Assembly: GCA_902767565.1 (NCBI GenBank)
Contig: CACXHY010000008.1
Location: forward strand, 1-64,000
Direction of reading: 5' to 3'
Length of the DNA stretch: 64,000 bases
DNA from: an uncultured Eubacteriales bacterium
Lineage (GTDB): Bacteria > Bacillota > Clostridia > Christensenellales > Aristaeellaceae
Positions within the stretch are counted from its first letter, which is position 1; the number at the start of each line of letters is the position of its first letter. Position numbers and translations under genes: made by a program. The notes below the pieces were generated by a model that had not been told where the DNA came from, did no database searches, and worked only from the letters and a program-made list of their open reading frames with translations. Below, piece after piece: positions 34,106 to 43,751 of this stretch.

Positions 34106-34812
34106 CCGCGGTATGGCGCAAAGAGCTCCGCAGCTATTTCTGCACGCCGGTGGGCTATGTCTGCGCCGGGGTCTTCCTGGCGCTGGCCTCCATGTTCTTC
34201 TACGTGCGCATCCTGCAGCAGCACTCCTCCGACTATCTCAGCTTCATCCTGCGCATGAGCTATATTTGGATGCTCCTGTGCCCGGTGCTCACCATGCGCC
34301 TCTTCGCGGAGGAGCGGCAGAAGCGCACGGACCAGCTGCTGTTCACCAGCCCGGTCTCCCTGACCCGCATCACGCTGGGCAAGTATCTGGCCGCGGTCAC
34401 GGTCCTGCTGGGCATCGTGCTGCTGACGGGCATCTACGCCGCCGTGGTGGCGGTATACGGGCGGATCTTCGCCGGCGAGATGCTGGCGGGCTACCTGGGC
34501 TTCATCCTGCAGGGCTGCGCTTTTGCCGCCGTGGATCTGATGATCTCGGCCATGGCAAAGACCCCCATCATCGCGGCCGTGGTCTCTTTCGGTGTGAATT
34601 TTGTCCTGTATGTGATGGATGAACTGGCCTACTATGTGCCGGGATGGGCCGGAGACATCCTGTCCTTCCTGAGCCTCTACTCCCGCAACGAGCCCTTCAT
34701 CATGGGGCAGCTGTCCCCCGCCGCCATCGTGTACGATCTGGCCGTGATCACAGGCTGCCTGTTCGCTGCCATCCACATCCTCGATGCGCGCCGCTGGCGG
34801 AAAGGAGCGTGA
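34102..34812 (+). CDS. ABC-2 type permease, GldF-like
   Basis: The 236-residue membrane protein begins with GTG overlapping the ATPase stop. It has about six hydrophobic segments, including VGYVCAGVFLALASMFFYV near the N-terminus and FGVNFVLYVMDELAYYV later. LCPVLTMRLFAEERQKRTDQ, where LTMRxFAEExxxxTxxLL is characteristic, identifies the GldF/NosY-like ABC-2 permease family. It forms the membrane channel with the upstream ATPase and the downstream GldG-like protein. Confidence 0.88.
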   Translation: MTAVWRKELRSYFCTPVGYVCAGVFLALASMFFYVRILQQHSSDYLSFILRMSYIWMLLCPVLTMRLFAEERQKRTDQLLFTSPVSLTRITLGKYLAAVTVLLGIVLLTGIYAAVVAVYGRIFAGEMLAGYLGFILQGCAFAAVDLMISAMAKTPIIAAVVSFGVNFVLYVMDELAYYVPGWAGDILSFLSLYSRNEPFIMGQLSPAAIVYDLAVITGCLFAAIHILDARRWRKGA

Positions 34813-34816
34813 GCCG

Positions 34817-36286
34817 ATGCGCAGACAAGTCAGGAAAGACACGCCGCGGCTCGCCCGCCTTCGCTACGGCATGGTCTCCACGCTGCTGCTGATCGCGGTG
34901 CTGGCGGTGCTGGCCGGCCTCTGTATCCTGGTCCAGCGGCTGGAAAAGAAGAACGCCTGGAAGGCCGACCTTTCCTTCAACGCCCAGACCAGCTACGGGC
35001 AGGCGACGGAGGCCGTGCTGGCCGGGCTGGACAGCGATGTGCATGCCTATGTCCTCTATCAGGAGGACCAGGTGCTTTTCGACCTGATGGACCGGTATGC
35101 CGCCGCGACCCCGCATTTCACCTGGGAGCGCACGGACCTGACCCTCAATCCCGGTCTGGCCGCCCGGTTCCGCTCGGCGCTGCCGGAGAACACCATCGAC
35201 GTGAACACCATCGTCTTCTGGTGCGAGTCCACCAACCGCTACCGGGTGGTGCGCTATGACCAGCTGATCACCTGGACCTATGACAGCGAGGGCGAGCTGG
35301 AGGTGACGGGGCTGCGGTACGAGAGCGCCATCACCTCCGCCATCCGCTATGTGAGCAGCGGCAGCGTCCCCCGCATCCTCATCCTCCAGGGACACGGCGA
35401 GATGAAGGAGGAAGACGCCGAGCTGCTGGCCTATCTCTGGGACAGCAACGCCTATGATGTCTACTATTACAGCCTGAACACCACCCAGACGACGCTCCGC
35501 CCGGACGATCTGCTGGTCATCCTCTCCCCCACCGCCGACTTCAGCGACGCGGAATACGCGCAGATCCTCGAATTCACCCGGCAGGGCGGCTGTCTGCTGA
35601 TCGCCTGCGATCCCTCCACCCCCGTGGCCGCCATGCCGAATTTCACCCAGCTGCTGCGGCTTTACAACTTCTCGCCCAAAGAAGGCATCGTGTATGCGGA
35701 GGAGAACGAGACCGCCACCTACTACGCCCCGTACCGGAACTACCTGATCCCCGCCCTGCAGTACACGGAGATCACCGCCCCCATGGTGCAGAGCGGTTCC
35801 ACGGGGCTTCTGCTCCCGGACAGCCGCGCCTTCGCCGTCAGCGGGGACACGGACAACTATGTGGTGACGGATGCGGTGCTCTCCTCCGGCAGCGGCTCCT
35901 ACCTGGTGCCCTATGCCCGGGCCAGCGGAGACGGCACGGCGCGGGCGGACACGGACGAGGGCGGTCCCTTTGCCCTGGCCCTTCTCAGCAAGCGCGTCAC
36001 GGAGGACGGCTATGCCTCCATCTCCCGGGCCTTCATCATCGGCTCCTCTCCCGCTCTGACCGACGCATCGGTCTACGCCCGCACCGACACGCAGGAATTC
36101 ATCCTCCGGATCACCGACACGCTCTTCGGACATCCTTCGACCGATGTGGGCATCATGGCCAAGGACGCGGTGCGCCCTCAGCTCTCCGCCCGATCCCACG
36201 GAGCGGGGACTCTGGCGGTCTTCATGCTGCCCGCGGCCGTGGCCGCTGCCGCCGTGGTGGTGCTGAGCGCGAGGAAGCGGAAGTGA
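34817..36286 (+). CDS. GldG-family ABC transport auxiliary protein
   Basis: The 489-residue protein starts at ATG 34817 behind AAAGGAGCG, four bases after the permease stop. An N-terminal membrane anchor (MVSTLLLIAVLAVLAGLCIL) is followed by a large extracytoplasmic region with the GldG/IntraFlagellar-transport-like fold: VNTIVFWCESTNRYRVVRYD, GSVPRILILQGHGEMKEEDA and RPDDLLVILSPTADFSDAEY. A second membrane helix closes the C-terminus (VFMLPAAVAAAAVVVLSARK). GldG works with GldA and GldF in gliding bacteria, but homologues in non-gliding Firmicutes have no known role. Confidence 0.85.
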   Translation: MRRQVRKDTPRLARLRYGMVSTLLLIAVLAVLAGLCILVQRLEKKNAWKADLSFNAQTSYGQATEAVLAGLDSDVHAYVLYQEDQVLFDLMDRYAAATPHFTWERTDLTLNPGLAARFRSALPENTIDVNTIVFWCESTNRYRVVRYDQLITWTYDSEGELEVTGLRYESAITSAIRYVSSGSVPRILILQGHGEMKEEDAELLAYLWDSNAYDVYYYSLNTTQTTLRPDDLLVILSPTADFSDAEYAQILEFTRQGGCLLIACDPSTPVAAMPNFTQLLRLYNFSPKEGIVYAEENETATYYAPYRNYLIPALQYTEITAPMVQSGSTGLLLPDSRAFAVSGDTDNYVVTDAVLSSGSGSYLVPYARASGDGTARADTDEGGPFALALLSKRVTEDGYASISRAFIIGSSPALTDASVYARTDTQEFILRITDTLFGHPSTDVGIMAKDAVRPQLSARSHGAGTLAVFMLPAAVAAAAVVVLSARKRK

Positions 36287-36430
36287 CCCGCCGGACCGCC
36301 GCGGTTCCGTCAATCCGTGCGTAACGTTCCGCTATTCTGCGGATAGTGCGGAAGGGCGAAAGATGCTATACTCGCCACAATGGGAAAAAGGGCAAAAGCC
36401 CCCCTCATCAACGATCAGGAGGAATGCACC

Positions 36431-37564
36431 ATGGCAAGCGTATCCCTGCAGCACATTTACAAGGTATACCAGGGCGGCGTCACCGCCGTTTCCGACTTCT
36501 GCCTCGACATCGAAGACAAGGAATTCATCGTGCTGGTCGGCCCCTCCGGCTGCGGCAAGTCCACCACCCTGCGCATGGTCGCCGGTCTGGAAGAGATCTC
36601 CGACGGCGAGCTCTATATCGGCGACAAACTGGTCAACGACGTGGCCCCCAAGGACCGCGACATCGCCATGGTGTTCCAGAACTACGCCCTGTATCCCCAC
36701 ATGACCGTGTATGACAACATGGCGTTCGGTCTGAAGCTGCGCAAGACCCCCAAGGACGAGATCAAGCGCCGCGTGGAGGAAGCCGCCCGTATCCTGGACA
36801 TCTCCCACCTGCTCAACCGCAAGCCCAAGGCTCTTTCCGGCGGTCAGCGCCAGCGCGTCGCTCTGGGCCGCGCCATCGTCCGTGAGCCCCTGGTGTTCCT
36901 CTTCGACGAGCCGCTGTCCAACCTGGACGCCAAGCTGCGCGTTGCCATGAGAACCGAGATCACCAAGCTGCACAACCGCCTGGAGACCACCTTCATCTAC
37001 GTGACCCACGACCAGACCGAGGCCATGACCATGGCCAGCCGCATCGTGGTCATGAAGGACGGCGTCGTGCAGCAGGTGGACACGCCCCAGAACCTCTACG
37101 ACTATCCGATCAACGAGTTCGTGGCCGGCTTCATCGGCAGCCCCCAGATGAACTTCTTCAACGTGACCCTCAAGCGCGAGGGCCAGGACATCGTGGCCGT
37201 CTTCGGCGATGACCAGGAAGAGAACAAGATCGTCATCCCCGGCTACAAGGTCGCCAAGTTTGTGGACGAGTCCGTCGTGGGCAAGGACGTGGTCATGGGC
37301 ATCCGTCCCGAGGATATCGACGACAGCCCCGAGGCGCTGGAGAAGTTCCCGGACGCCACCATCAAGGTGAACGTTGAAGTCACCGAGCAGATGGGCTCCG
37401 AGACCTACCTGTACCTGACCACCGCCGGCAAGAGCGGCAACATCATCGCGCGCGTGGATCCCCGTACGCCCAGCCGCCGCGGCGACCAGATCCGCGTGGC
37501 CTTCGACGTGGAGCATCTCCACTTCTTCGACAAGGACACCGAAGTCACCCTGCTCAACCGCTGA
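36431..37564 (+). CDS. msmK: Sugar ABC transporter ATPase, MsmK/UgpC type, stand-alone
   Basis: The 377-residue ATPase has Walker [20 protein letters not shown]-loop [20 protein letters not shown], signature [19 protein letters not shown], Walker [16 protein letters not shown] and H-loop [13 protein letters not shown]. The C-terminal MalK-like regulatory/TOBE region runs from about 235. Start at ATG 36431 behind AGGAGG. There are no permease or binding-protein genes nearby, so it probably energises several sugar importers encoded elsewhere, as MsmK does in streptococci. A TATACT at 36367-36372 may be its -10. Codon use is strongly biased to C-ending codons, suggesting high expression. Confidence 0.93.
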   Translation: MASVSLQHIYKVYQGGVTAVSDFCLDIEDKEFIVLVGPSGCGKSTTLRMVAGLEEISDGELYIGDKLVNDVAPKDRDIAMVFQNYALYPHMTVYDNMAFGLKLRKTPKDEIKRRVEEAARILDISHLLNRKPKALSGGQRQRVALGRAIVREPLVFLFDEPLSNLDAKLRVAMRTEITKLHNRLETTFIYVTHDQTEAMTMASRIVVMKDGVVQQVDTPQNLYDYPINEFVAGFIGSPQMNFFNVTLKREGQDIVAVFGDDQEENKIVIPGYKVAKFVDESVVGKDVVMGIRPEDIDDSPEALEKFPDATIKVNVEVTEQMGSETYLYLTTAGKSGNIIARVDPRTPSRRGDQIRVAFDVEHLHFFDKDTEVTLLNR

Positions 37565-37574
37565 TCCGATCCAT

Positions 37575-37607
37575 GCAGGAGACCGTATGACGTGTCTCCT
37601 GCTTTTT
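37575..37607 (+). terminator. Terminator of msmK
   Basis: GCAGGAGAC (37575-37583) pairs with GTCTCCTGC (37594-37602), followed by five Ts. Confidence 0.9.
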
Positions 37608-37639
37608 GTTCACATGACCCTTTAAGGAGGTAACGCATC

Positions 37640-38161
37640 ATGAAGAAGCTTGTCTGCATCCTGTCCGTCCTCGCTCTGGTCCTGTCCGTCGGCGCCGCGT
37701 GGGCCGATCAGGCGACCCCGGAGCCTCAGTTCGAGGCCACCCGCAGGTTCATCAGCCTGGTGGAAAAGAACGGAATGTACTACACCTATCAGGGCGTCAC
37801 CGAGTCCGGCGCCGATCTGGTCACCATGAGTTACACCGGGTTCGTGGTCCGGATCTATTTCCGGTCGGACGGTCATTACGCCGAAGTCCTGGTCTTTGAC
37901 CTGATCGTTTATAACGACGCCGACCTGCCGGCGGTGCTGAGCGCCTGCAACGAGCTCAACAGCACCTACCGCTTCTGCAGTTTCTACGCCAACGCGCAGT
38001 ACCACGGCGTCGATGCCCGCTGCGACCTGATCTTCGGCGAGGCCGGCACACCGGAGCAGGCGGCCTATATCACGCTTGAGGCAGTCCAGCGCGTGGCCAA
38101 CATCGTGCGTGAGGGCCTGCCGAGCCTGACCCCCTACAACACCGCCGAGTCGGCTCAGTAA
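37640..38161 (+). CDS. Secreted YbjN-like protein
   Basis: The 173-residue protein has a signal peptide (KKLVCILSVLALVLSVGAAW) with likely cleavage after Ala-Trp-Ala near residue 22. The rest resembles a YbjN-type domain, a two-strand/helix fold related to type III secretion chaperones: VVRIYFRSDGHYAEVLVFDL, then NELNSTYRFCSFYANAQ. YbjN domains are usually cytoplasmic, so an exported one is unusual but not unique in Clostridia. The ribosome site AAGGAGG precedes the ATG. A small inserted repeat element starts 10 bases after its stop codon. Confidence 0.7.
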   Translation: MKKLVCILSVLALVLSVGAAWADQATPEPQFEATRRFISLVEKNGMYYTYQGVTESGADLVTMSYTGFVVRIYFRSDGHYAEVLVFDLIVYNDADLPAVLSACNELNSTYRFCSFYANAQYHGVDARCDLIFGEAGTPEQAAYITLEAVQRVANIVREGLPSLTPYNTAESAQ

Positions 38162-38162
38162 A

Positions 38163-38333
38163 GCTCCGTTGTGACTGTTCACCCCACCGGGAGGGGGAGG
38201 AGAGATCGCGCTGGCCGGGGGACGCTCCCGCGGAGGGCAGGCATGGGAAGCGACCCGGTCTCTCCTGGAATGGCGTCTTCGGGTGCGCCTCTCGCCGCCC
38301 AACCGCACGAAGGGTGAATAGTAACGCTCCGTT
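38163..38333. mobile_element. MITE-like element, 155 bp, with terminal inverted repeats and 8-bp target duplication
   Basis: GTGACTGTTCACCC (38171-38184) and GGGTGAATAGTAAC (38312-38325) are inverted repeats matching at 12 of 14 positions. Directly outside them lie two copies of GCTCCGTT (38163-38170 and 38326-38333), which is what an 8-bp target-site duplication looks like. The 155-bp interior is GC-rich, has further inverted segments (GGAGAGA/TCTCTCC) and no gene, so it would need a transposase supplied elsewhere. It sits between the YbjN-like gene and the xpt promoter. Confidence 0.75.
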
Positions 38334-38364
38334 TCCCCGTTCCCGCACAAATTTGCATTTTCCC

Positions 38365-38393
38365 TTGCAAAGCCCGGGCAAAAGGCGTATAAT
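38365..38393 (+). promoter_or_regulatory. Promoter of xpt
   Basis: TTGCAA at 38365-38370 and TATAAT at 38388-38393, 17-base spacer, about 47 bases before the ATG. Confidence 0.9.
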
Positions 38394-38408
38394 AATAGCT
38401 GTAACCTG

Positions 38409-38426
38409 CCGAATGTTCGGGTTTTT
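38409..38426 (-). promoter_or_regulatory. Candidate PurBox / small palindrome in the xpt leader
   Basis: CCGAATGTTCGG (38409-38420) is a palindrome just after the transcription start. Read on the minus strand, AAACCCGAACATT (38424-38412) matches the Bacillus PurR consensus AWWWCCGAACWWT at 12 of 13 positions. The palindrome followed by GTTTTT could alternatively be a weak hairpin terminator. The leader is too short for a purine riboswitch. Confidence 0.4.
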
Positions 38427-38440
38427 GAACGGAGGATCCG

Positions 38441-39019
38441 ATGAAGGAACTCAAAGAGGCCATTCTGAAGTACGGTGTCGGGATCGGCGACAGCATCGTG
38501 AAGGTGGACAGTTTTCTGAACCACCGCATCGATGTGGAGCTCTCCACCCTGATGGGCAGGGACATCGCGGCTCATTTTACCGGAAAGCAGATCGACATCG
38601 TGCTGACGGTGGAATCCAGCGGCATCGCCGTGGCCATGACCACCGCCCAGGCGCTCGGGAACATCCCCGTGGTATTCGCCCGCAAGAGCACTTCGCTCAA
38701 TGTGGGCCCGGACGTATATACGGCACAGGTCTACTCCTTCACCCGGCAGGTGCTGAACACCATCCGCGTCAGCAAGGCCTACCTCCCGGCGGGGAGCCGG
38801 GTGCTGGTGGTGGACGACTTCCTGGCCAACGGCGCTGCCATCGAGGGCATGCGCGACATCCTGACCCAGGCCGGCTGTGAGCTGGCCGGCGCCGCCGTAT
38901 GTGTGGAGAAGGGCTTCCAGGCGGGCGGCAGCAGACTGCGTGCCTCAGGCATCGACCTCTATTCCCTGGCCATCGTGGATGGCATCGACAACGGAAAGAT
39001 CCTCCTGCGCGAGGACTGA
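38441..39019 (+). CDS. xpt: Xanthine phosphoribosyltransferase
   Basis: The 192-residue enzyme salvages xanthine to XMP using PRPP. The family start MKELKEAILKYG and the PRPP-binding loop VLVVDDFLANGAA (residues about 124-136) are diagnostic, as are VFARKSTSLN and VCVEKGFQAGG. Length matches Xpt of Bacillus (194). The ATG has GGAGG upstream. The product XMP is the substrate of GuaA, encoded at the left end of the window. Confidence 0.95.
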   Translation: MKELKEAILKYGVGIGDSIVKVDSFLNHRIDVELSTLMGRDIAAHFTGKQIDIVLTVESSGIAVAMTTAQALGNIPVVFARKSTSLNVGPDVYTAQVYSFTRQVLNTIRVSKAYLPAGSRVLVVDDFLANGAAIEGMRDILTQAGCELAGAAVCVEKGFQAGGSRLRASGIDLYSLAIVDGIDNGKILLRED

Positions 39020-39207
39020 ACCGTTTCACCCGGGATCGGGACGGGCCGCGCCTTCGGGCCGCGGGACCCAACCGGGTGTGGACCCGAAAACGTGGACTGC
39101 GGTGACCTTGTCTGATCGGCTGCCCGCACAGCCGGTCAGGTGACCGGAGCTGCAATCCATGTTTTTTTGCGCCCTGCCCTCATCCGGAAAGGCCCGTTTG
39201 CCGATTG
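39020..39207. other. Hairpin-rich spacer between xpt and the secA promoter
   Basis: No gene is seen. The spacer holds CCGCG/CGCGG near 39047-39063, GGCTG/CAGCC near 39119-39134 and CCGGTCA/TGACCGG at about 39132-39147, then a run of seven Ts near 39161. The T-run is about 14 bases after the last hairpin, so a standard terminator for xpt is not clear. Confidence 0.35.
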
Positions 39208-39236
39208 TTGCAATCTTACCTCCGCTATGGTATAAT
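39208..39236 (+). promoter_or_regulatory. Promoter of secA
   Basis: TTGCAA at 39208-39213 and TATAAT at 39231-39236, 17-base spacer. Confidence 0.9.
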
Positions 39237-39292
39237 GTAGGTTGTGCTGGTATGCGCACCGGCGCACTGAATGACAAGGAGAGAATCATCCC

Positions 39293-42088
39293 ATGCTTGA
39301 TTTCATCAAGAAACTCCTGGGCGGATCCAATGATGCACAGCTGAAAAAGCTGGACAAAACCGTCAACGCGATCCTGGCGCTGGAGGACGAATACAAAGCC
39401 ATGACCGACGAGGAGCTCCGGGCCAAGACCGCGGAGTTCCGGGAGCGTCTCCGGAACGGCGAGACCGAGGACGACATCCTGCCCGAGGCTTTTGCCGCCA
39501 TCCGCGAGGCCGACGACCGGATCCTGGGTCTGCGGCCCTATAAGGTGCAGCTGATCGGCGGCATCGTCCTGCATCAGGGGCGCATCGCCGAGATGAAGAC
39601 CGGCGAGGGCAAGACCCTGGTCGCCACCCTTCCCTCCTACCTGAACGCCCTTTCGGGCAAGGGCGTGCACGTAGTCACCGTCAACGACTACCTGGCCCGC
39701 CGCGACAGCGAGTGGATGGGCAAGGTCCACCGCTTCATGGGGCTCACCGTGGGCCTGATCGTCCACGATCTGGACGCCGACGAGCGCCGTGCCGCCTACG
39801 CCTGCGACATCACCTACGGCACCAACAACGAGCTTGGTTTCGACTACCTGCGGGACAACATGGTCATCCGCAAAAAGAACCTGGTGCAGCGGGGCCATCA
39901 CTTCGCCATCGTGGACGAGGTGGACTCCATCCTGGTGGACGAGGCCAGGACGCCGCTGATCATTTCCGGCCAGGGCGAGAAGTCTACGGACCTGTATCAG
40001 CGGGTGGACGCCGTGGTCTGCGGCCTTCGCGCCGAGACCGACTACACGGTGGACGAGAAGAAGAAGACCGTGGCGCTCACCGACGAAGGCGCCCAGAAGG
40101 TGGAACGCGCCTTCCGGATCGACAACATCAACGACGCGGACAACGCCGAGCTGAACCACCACGTCCACTGCGCCCTGCGGGCCCATTCCCTGATGAAGCG
40201 GGACGTGGACTATGTGGTCAAGGACGGCCAAGTCATCATCGTGGATGAGTTCACCGGCCGCCTGATGATCGGCCGCCGTTACTCCGAGGGCCTCCACCAG
40301 GCGATCGAGGCCAAGGAGCATGTGAAGGTGGAGCGGGAGAGCAAGACGCTGGCCACCATCACGTTCCAGAACTATTTCCGCATGTACGAGAACCTCTGCG
40401 GCATGACCGGCACCGCCAAAACCGAGGAAGACGAGTTCCGCGCCATCTACAACCTCGACGTGGTGCAGATCCCCACCAACCGCCCCAACATCCGCAAGGA
40501 TCTGGACGATGTGGTGTTCAAGAACAAGCAGGCCAAGTTCAACGCGGTCGTGGAGGAGATCGTCCGCCGCCACGCCACCGGCCAGCCCCTGCTGGTAGGC
40601 ACCATCACGGTGGAAACCAGCGAGATGCTCTCCGGCATGCTGAAGCGCCGGGGCGTCGAACACGAAGTCCTCAACGCCAAGAACCACGCCCGGGAGGCTG
40701 AGATCGTGGCCCAGGCAGGCCACTGGGGCGCGGTCACCATCGCCACCAACATGGCGGGCCGCGGCACCGACATCCTGCTGGGCGGCAACCCCGAATACCT
40801 GGCCAGGCGCGCCATGCGGCAGGAAGGCTACGAGGACGAGGTGATCGAGGCAGCCGTCGGTCACAACGAGAACGTGGCCCAGGAGATCCTCGACGCCCGG
40901 GCCCATTACAACGAACTGTACAACGATTTCAAGAAGGAGACCGACGCCGAGCATGAGCGGGTGCTGCAGACGGGCGGCCTGCACATCATCGGCACCGAGC
41001 GGCACGAGTCCCGCCGTATCGACAATCAGCTGCGCGGCCGTGCCGGCCGTCAGGGCGACCCGGGCTCCACGCAGTTCATCATCTCCCTGGAGGACGATCT
41101 ACTGCGGCTCTTCGGCTCCGAACGCATCTCCGGCATGGTGGACCGTCTCGGCATGAAGGACGACGAGCCGCTTCAGGCGGGCATCCTCACACGGCAGATC
41201 GAGTCCGCCCAGAAGCGGGTGGAGGGCCGCAACTTCGAGACCCGCAAGAACGTGCTGGAATACGACAACGTCATGAACCGCCAGCGCGAGGTCATCTACG
41301 GGCAGCGCCGCCGGGTGCTGCTGGGCGAGGACGTGCGGGAGAACGTGCTGGGCATGGCGGACAAACTCATCGACGCCGCCATCGACCGCGAATGCGCCTC
41401 CGACGAGAGCGCCGAGTGGGCTTTGCATCAGTTCAACCCCTATGTGGAGAACCTCTGCATCCACCACGGCTTTATGGACAGTCACCGCTACCTCGTCGAC
41501 AACGAGGACAAGGCAGCCCTGGCGGAAGCGCTGAAGGAGGACGCGCGCACGCTCTACGCCGAGCGGGAGCAGGTCCTGACCGAGCTGGGCATCGACATGC
41601 GCGAGTTTGAGCGCGTGATGCTCCTGCGCTCCGTGGACCGCCGCTGGATGGATCACATCGACGCCATGCAGGTGCTGCGGGACGGCATCGGCTACCGGGC
41701 CTATTCCGGCGCGAACCCCGTCACCGAGTACCAGATCGAGGCCGGACACATGTTTGAGGAACTGAACTTCCTCATCCGGGAGGACACCGTCCGGGCCATC
41801 TATCAGGCCAAGGTGGAGCGCACCCCCGAACCCGTGCAGCAGGCAAAGGCCACCGCCGAGAACAATCCCGGCGAGCAGTCCCAGCGCCGGGTCGGGCCGG
41901 CACTCCTCAACCGCAAAGTCATGCAGAACCTGAACCGCCCCGTGGCCACCGCCAGCCCCACCGGCCCGCAGGGGCCCCGCAGGGTCAGCGCCATGGCCAA
42001 GGTCGGGCGCAACGATCCCTGCCCCTGCGGCAGCGGCAAGAAATTCAAGAACTGCCACGGCAGAGCGGACGCCGAGTCCGAGAACTGA
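39293..42088 (+). CDS. secA: Preprotein translocase ATPase SecA
   Basis: The 931-residue motor drives Sec-dependent export through SecYEG. Nucleotide-binding domain 1 contains Walker [16 protein letters not shown] near 98-112 and [19 protein letters not shown]. The preprotein cross-linking domain is around 225-370, followed by nucleotide-binding domain 2 with [19 protein letters not shown] and [11 protein letters not shown]. Helical scaffold and wing domains follow. The C-terminus ends with the zinc-binding SecB-interaction motif [18 protein letters not shown]. The ribosome site is AAGGAGAG. It is longer than the 840-residue Bacillus enzyme, within the range for Clostridia. Confidence 0.98.
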   Translation: MLDFIKKLLGGSNDAQLKKLDKTVNAILALEDEYKAMTDEELRAKTAEFRERLRNGETEDDILPEAFAAIREADDRILGLRPYKVQLIGGIVLHQGRIAEMKTGEGKTLVATLPSYLNALSGKGVHVVTVNDYLARRDSEWMGKVHRFMGLTVGLIVHDLDADERRAAYACDITYGTNNELGFDYLRDNMVIRKKNLVQRGHHFAIVDEVDSILVDEARTPLIISGQGEKSTDLYQRVDAVVCGLRAETDYTVDEKKKTVALTDEGAQKVERAFRIDNINDADNAELNHHVHCALRAHSLMKRDVDYVVKDGQVIIVDEFTGRLMIGRRYSEGLHQAIEAKEHVKVERESKTLATITFQNYFRMYENLCGMTGTAKTEEDEFRAIYNLDVVQIPTNRPNIRKDLDDVVFKNKQAKFNAVVEEIVRRHATGQPLLVGTITVETSEMLSGMLKRRGVEHEVLNAKNHAREAEIVAQAGHWGAVTIATNMAGRGTDILLGGNPEYLARRAMRQEGYEDEVIEAAVGHNENVAQEILDARAHYNELYNDFKKETDAEHERVLQTGGLHIIGTERHESRRIDNQLRGRAGRQGDPGSTQFIISLEDDLLRLFGSERISGMVDRLGMKDDEPLQAGILTRQIESAQKRVEGRNFETRKNVLEYDNVMNRQREVIYGQRRRVLLGEDVRENVLGMADKLIDAAIDRECASDESAEWALHQFNPYVENLCIHHGFMDSHRYLVDNEDKAALAEALKEDARTLYAEREQVLTELGIDMREFERVMLLRSVDRRWMDHIDAMQVLRDGIGYRAYSGANPVTEYQIEAGHMFEELNFLIREDTVRAIYQAKVERTPEPVQQAKATAENNPGEQSQRRVGPALLNRKVMQNLNRPVATASPTGPQGPRRVSAMAKVGRNDPCPCGSGKKFKNCHGRADAESEN

Positions 42089-42110
42089 TCCCGCGAGGAG
42101 GAAAGCGCCG

Positions 42111-43703
42111 ATGAAACGCAAGCTGTGCACCCTGCTGGCCTTGATCGCCCTGCTCAACTGCTTTGCCCTGACCGCACCGGCCGAAGAGGGCATCACGGTG
42201 ATGCCTCTTGCGGAAGGCTGCGTTCCCGTGGAGGTGCTCGCCGCCGTCGCCACCTATGCGATCATGGAGGGCCAGGCGCTGGACCAGAGTTCCGTCGCCA
42301 TGACCGACTCCGCCCTGACGGCGGACTGCGGGATCTTCACCATCCGCGTGGACTACAGCGGCAGCTACGCCAGCGGGATCACCATCTCCTCCGCCTATCT
42401 TGACGCGGAATACGCCCGGACCATGGGCGTGATCTTCGGAAAGGTCTGCGCGGGGTACGGCGGCTTTGACGATGCGGATCAGCTGCTGGTGGGCCTGGAC
42501 TTCAACGCCTTTAACTCCCTGACCATGTCCTCCCAGACGCTGGTGCAGGGGGATTACAAGATCGTGCTGCGGGTGGCGCCGGATGATCCCAGACCCTACC
42601 AGCTGACGCTCGCGCTGCTGAAGCCCCTGTCGGAGCCGGCGGTGCTTCTTGATGCCTCCGGCATCCTCAAGGCCATGGATCCCGATCTGTCCGCGTCCTT
42701 TGCATTCACCGCCGGGAACGATCCCAACGGCCGCCTGGGCAGGGAGGGCGAGTATACCTCCAAAGTGAACTTCGGCCTGACCTCCGTGGATCCCAAGGCC
42801 GTGTCCGACGTTTCCCTTCTTGTGTCCAGCGGCGGCTCCATCGAGGTTTTCGGCAGCACCGGGGACGCCATCAGCCGGGCCTCCTATGTCAGCGGCGTAC
42901 AGCTTCAGGTCAACGGCAAGCAGGAGATCGTCATCGCCTACGGCTGCGCGGTCCTGCGCCTCTCCCCCGATCTGGACGCGGAGGAAGCCGGGCTGCTGAT
43001 CGGCCGGTTCATTGCCGCCGTCCGCGGCGGCGCGGCCCCGCAGCAGGCGGCAGCCCCTGCGGCAACCCCCGCACCGACGCCCGGACCCACGGCCACACCG
43101 GCGCCGGCGATATCCCTGAAGGCGGGCGATATCGTCACCTTCGGCCGCTACGAGCAGGACAATGTCCCGGCCAACGGCCGCGAGCCCATCGAATGGATCG
43201 TCCTGAAGACCGAGGATGACCGGGTGATGCTGGTATCCCGCTACGTGCTGGATGTGTACAACACCTACTGGGGCTCGCCCACCTGGGACAAGTCCACCCT
43301 GCGCACCTGGATGAACGGCACCTTCCTCAATACCGCCTTCAGCGAGCAGGAGCAGAAAGCCCTGGTCACCGTGACCGTGACGGCGGACAAGAACCCCAAC
43401 TACTCCTCCGACCCGGGCGCGGACACGCAGGACAAGGTCTACTGCCTGTCCTATGTGGAAGCGAACACCCTGCTGACCAACAGCCAGCGCCGGACCGCCC
43501 CCACCGACTATGCCCGGGTGACCGGCAAAGTCTATGTGGAGAGCAACGGCTGCTGCTACTGGTGGCTGCGCTCCCCCGGCCGGCCCAAGTGCGGCGCGGC
43601 CATCGTGTGCGCCGACGGCAGCTATGACTACGACGCTTCCTACGACGGCTTCTGCTACGGCGTCCGCCCGGTGATCTGGGTGGATCTGACCCAGTTCAAC
43701 TGA
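42111..43703 (+). CDS. Secreted protein with C-terminal DUF6273 domain
   Basis: The 530-residue product has a signal peptide (KLCTLLALIALLNCFALTAP) cut near residue 24. Residues about 30-300 form a region I cannot assign. A Pro/Thr/Ala linker (about 310-335, TPAPTPGPTATPAPA) separates it from a C-terminal domain (about 340-530) of the DUF6273 type, marked by GDIVTFGRYEQDN, PIEWIVLKTEDDRVMLVS, STLRTWMNGTFLNTAFS and WWLRSPG. DUF6273 is common in secreted proteins of gut Clostridia; its function is unknown. It lies 22 bases after secA with its own GAGGAGG site and may be co-transcribed with it. Confidence 0.8.
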   Translation: MKRKLCTLLALIALLNCFALTAPAEEGITVMPLAEGCVPVEVLAAVATYAIMEGQALDQSSVAMTDSALTADCGIFTIRVDYSGSYASGITISSAYLDAEYARTMGVIFGKVCAGYGGFDDADQLLVGLDFNAFNSLTMSSQTLVQGDYKIVLRVAPDDPRPYQLTLALLKPLSEPAVLLDASGILKAMDPDLSASFAFTAGNDPNGRLGREGEYTSKVNFGLTSVDPKAVSDVSLLVSSGGSIEVFGSTGDAISRASYVSGVQLQVNGKQEIVIAYGCAVLRLSPDLDAEEAGLLIGRFIAAVRGGAAPQQAAAPAATPAPTPGPTATPAPAISLKAGDIVTFGRYEQDNVPANGREPIEWIVLKTEDDRVMLVSRYVLDVYNTYWGSPTWDKSTLRTWMNGTFLNTAFSEQEQKALVTVTVTADKNPNYSSDPGADTQDKVYCLSYVEANTLLTNSQRRTAPTDYARVTGKVYVESNGCCYWWLRSPGRPKCGAAIVCADGSYDYDASYDGFCYGVRPVIWVDLTQFN

Positions 43704-43751
43704 GGACCCGGGCAAACCTCCTCTGTGATCCGAAAGCGAAGGTGAAACCTC

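Noticed and set aside
38394-38440. Purine riboswitch before xpt
   Set aside because: Only about 40 bases separate the predicted transcription start from the ATG, too short for the roughly 70-base aptamer, and no aptamer signature is visible.
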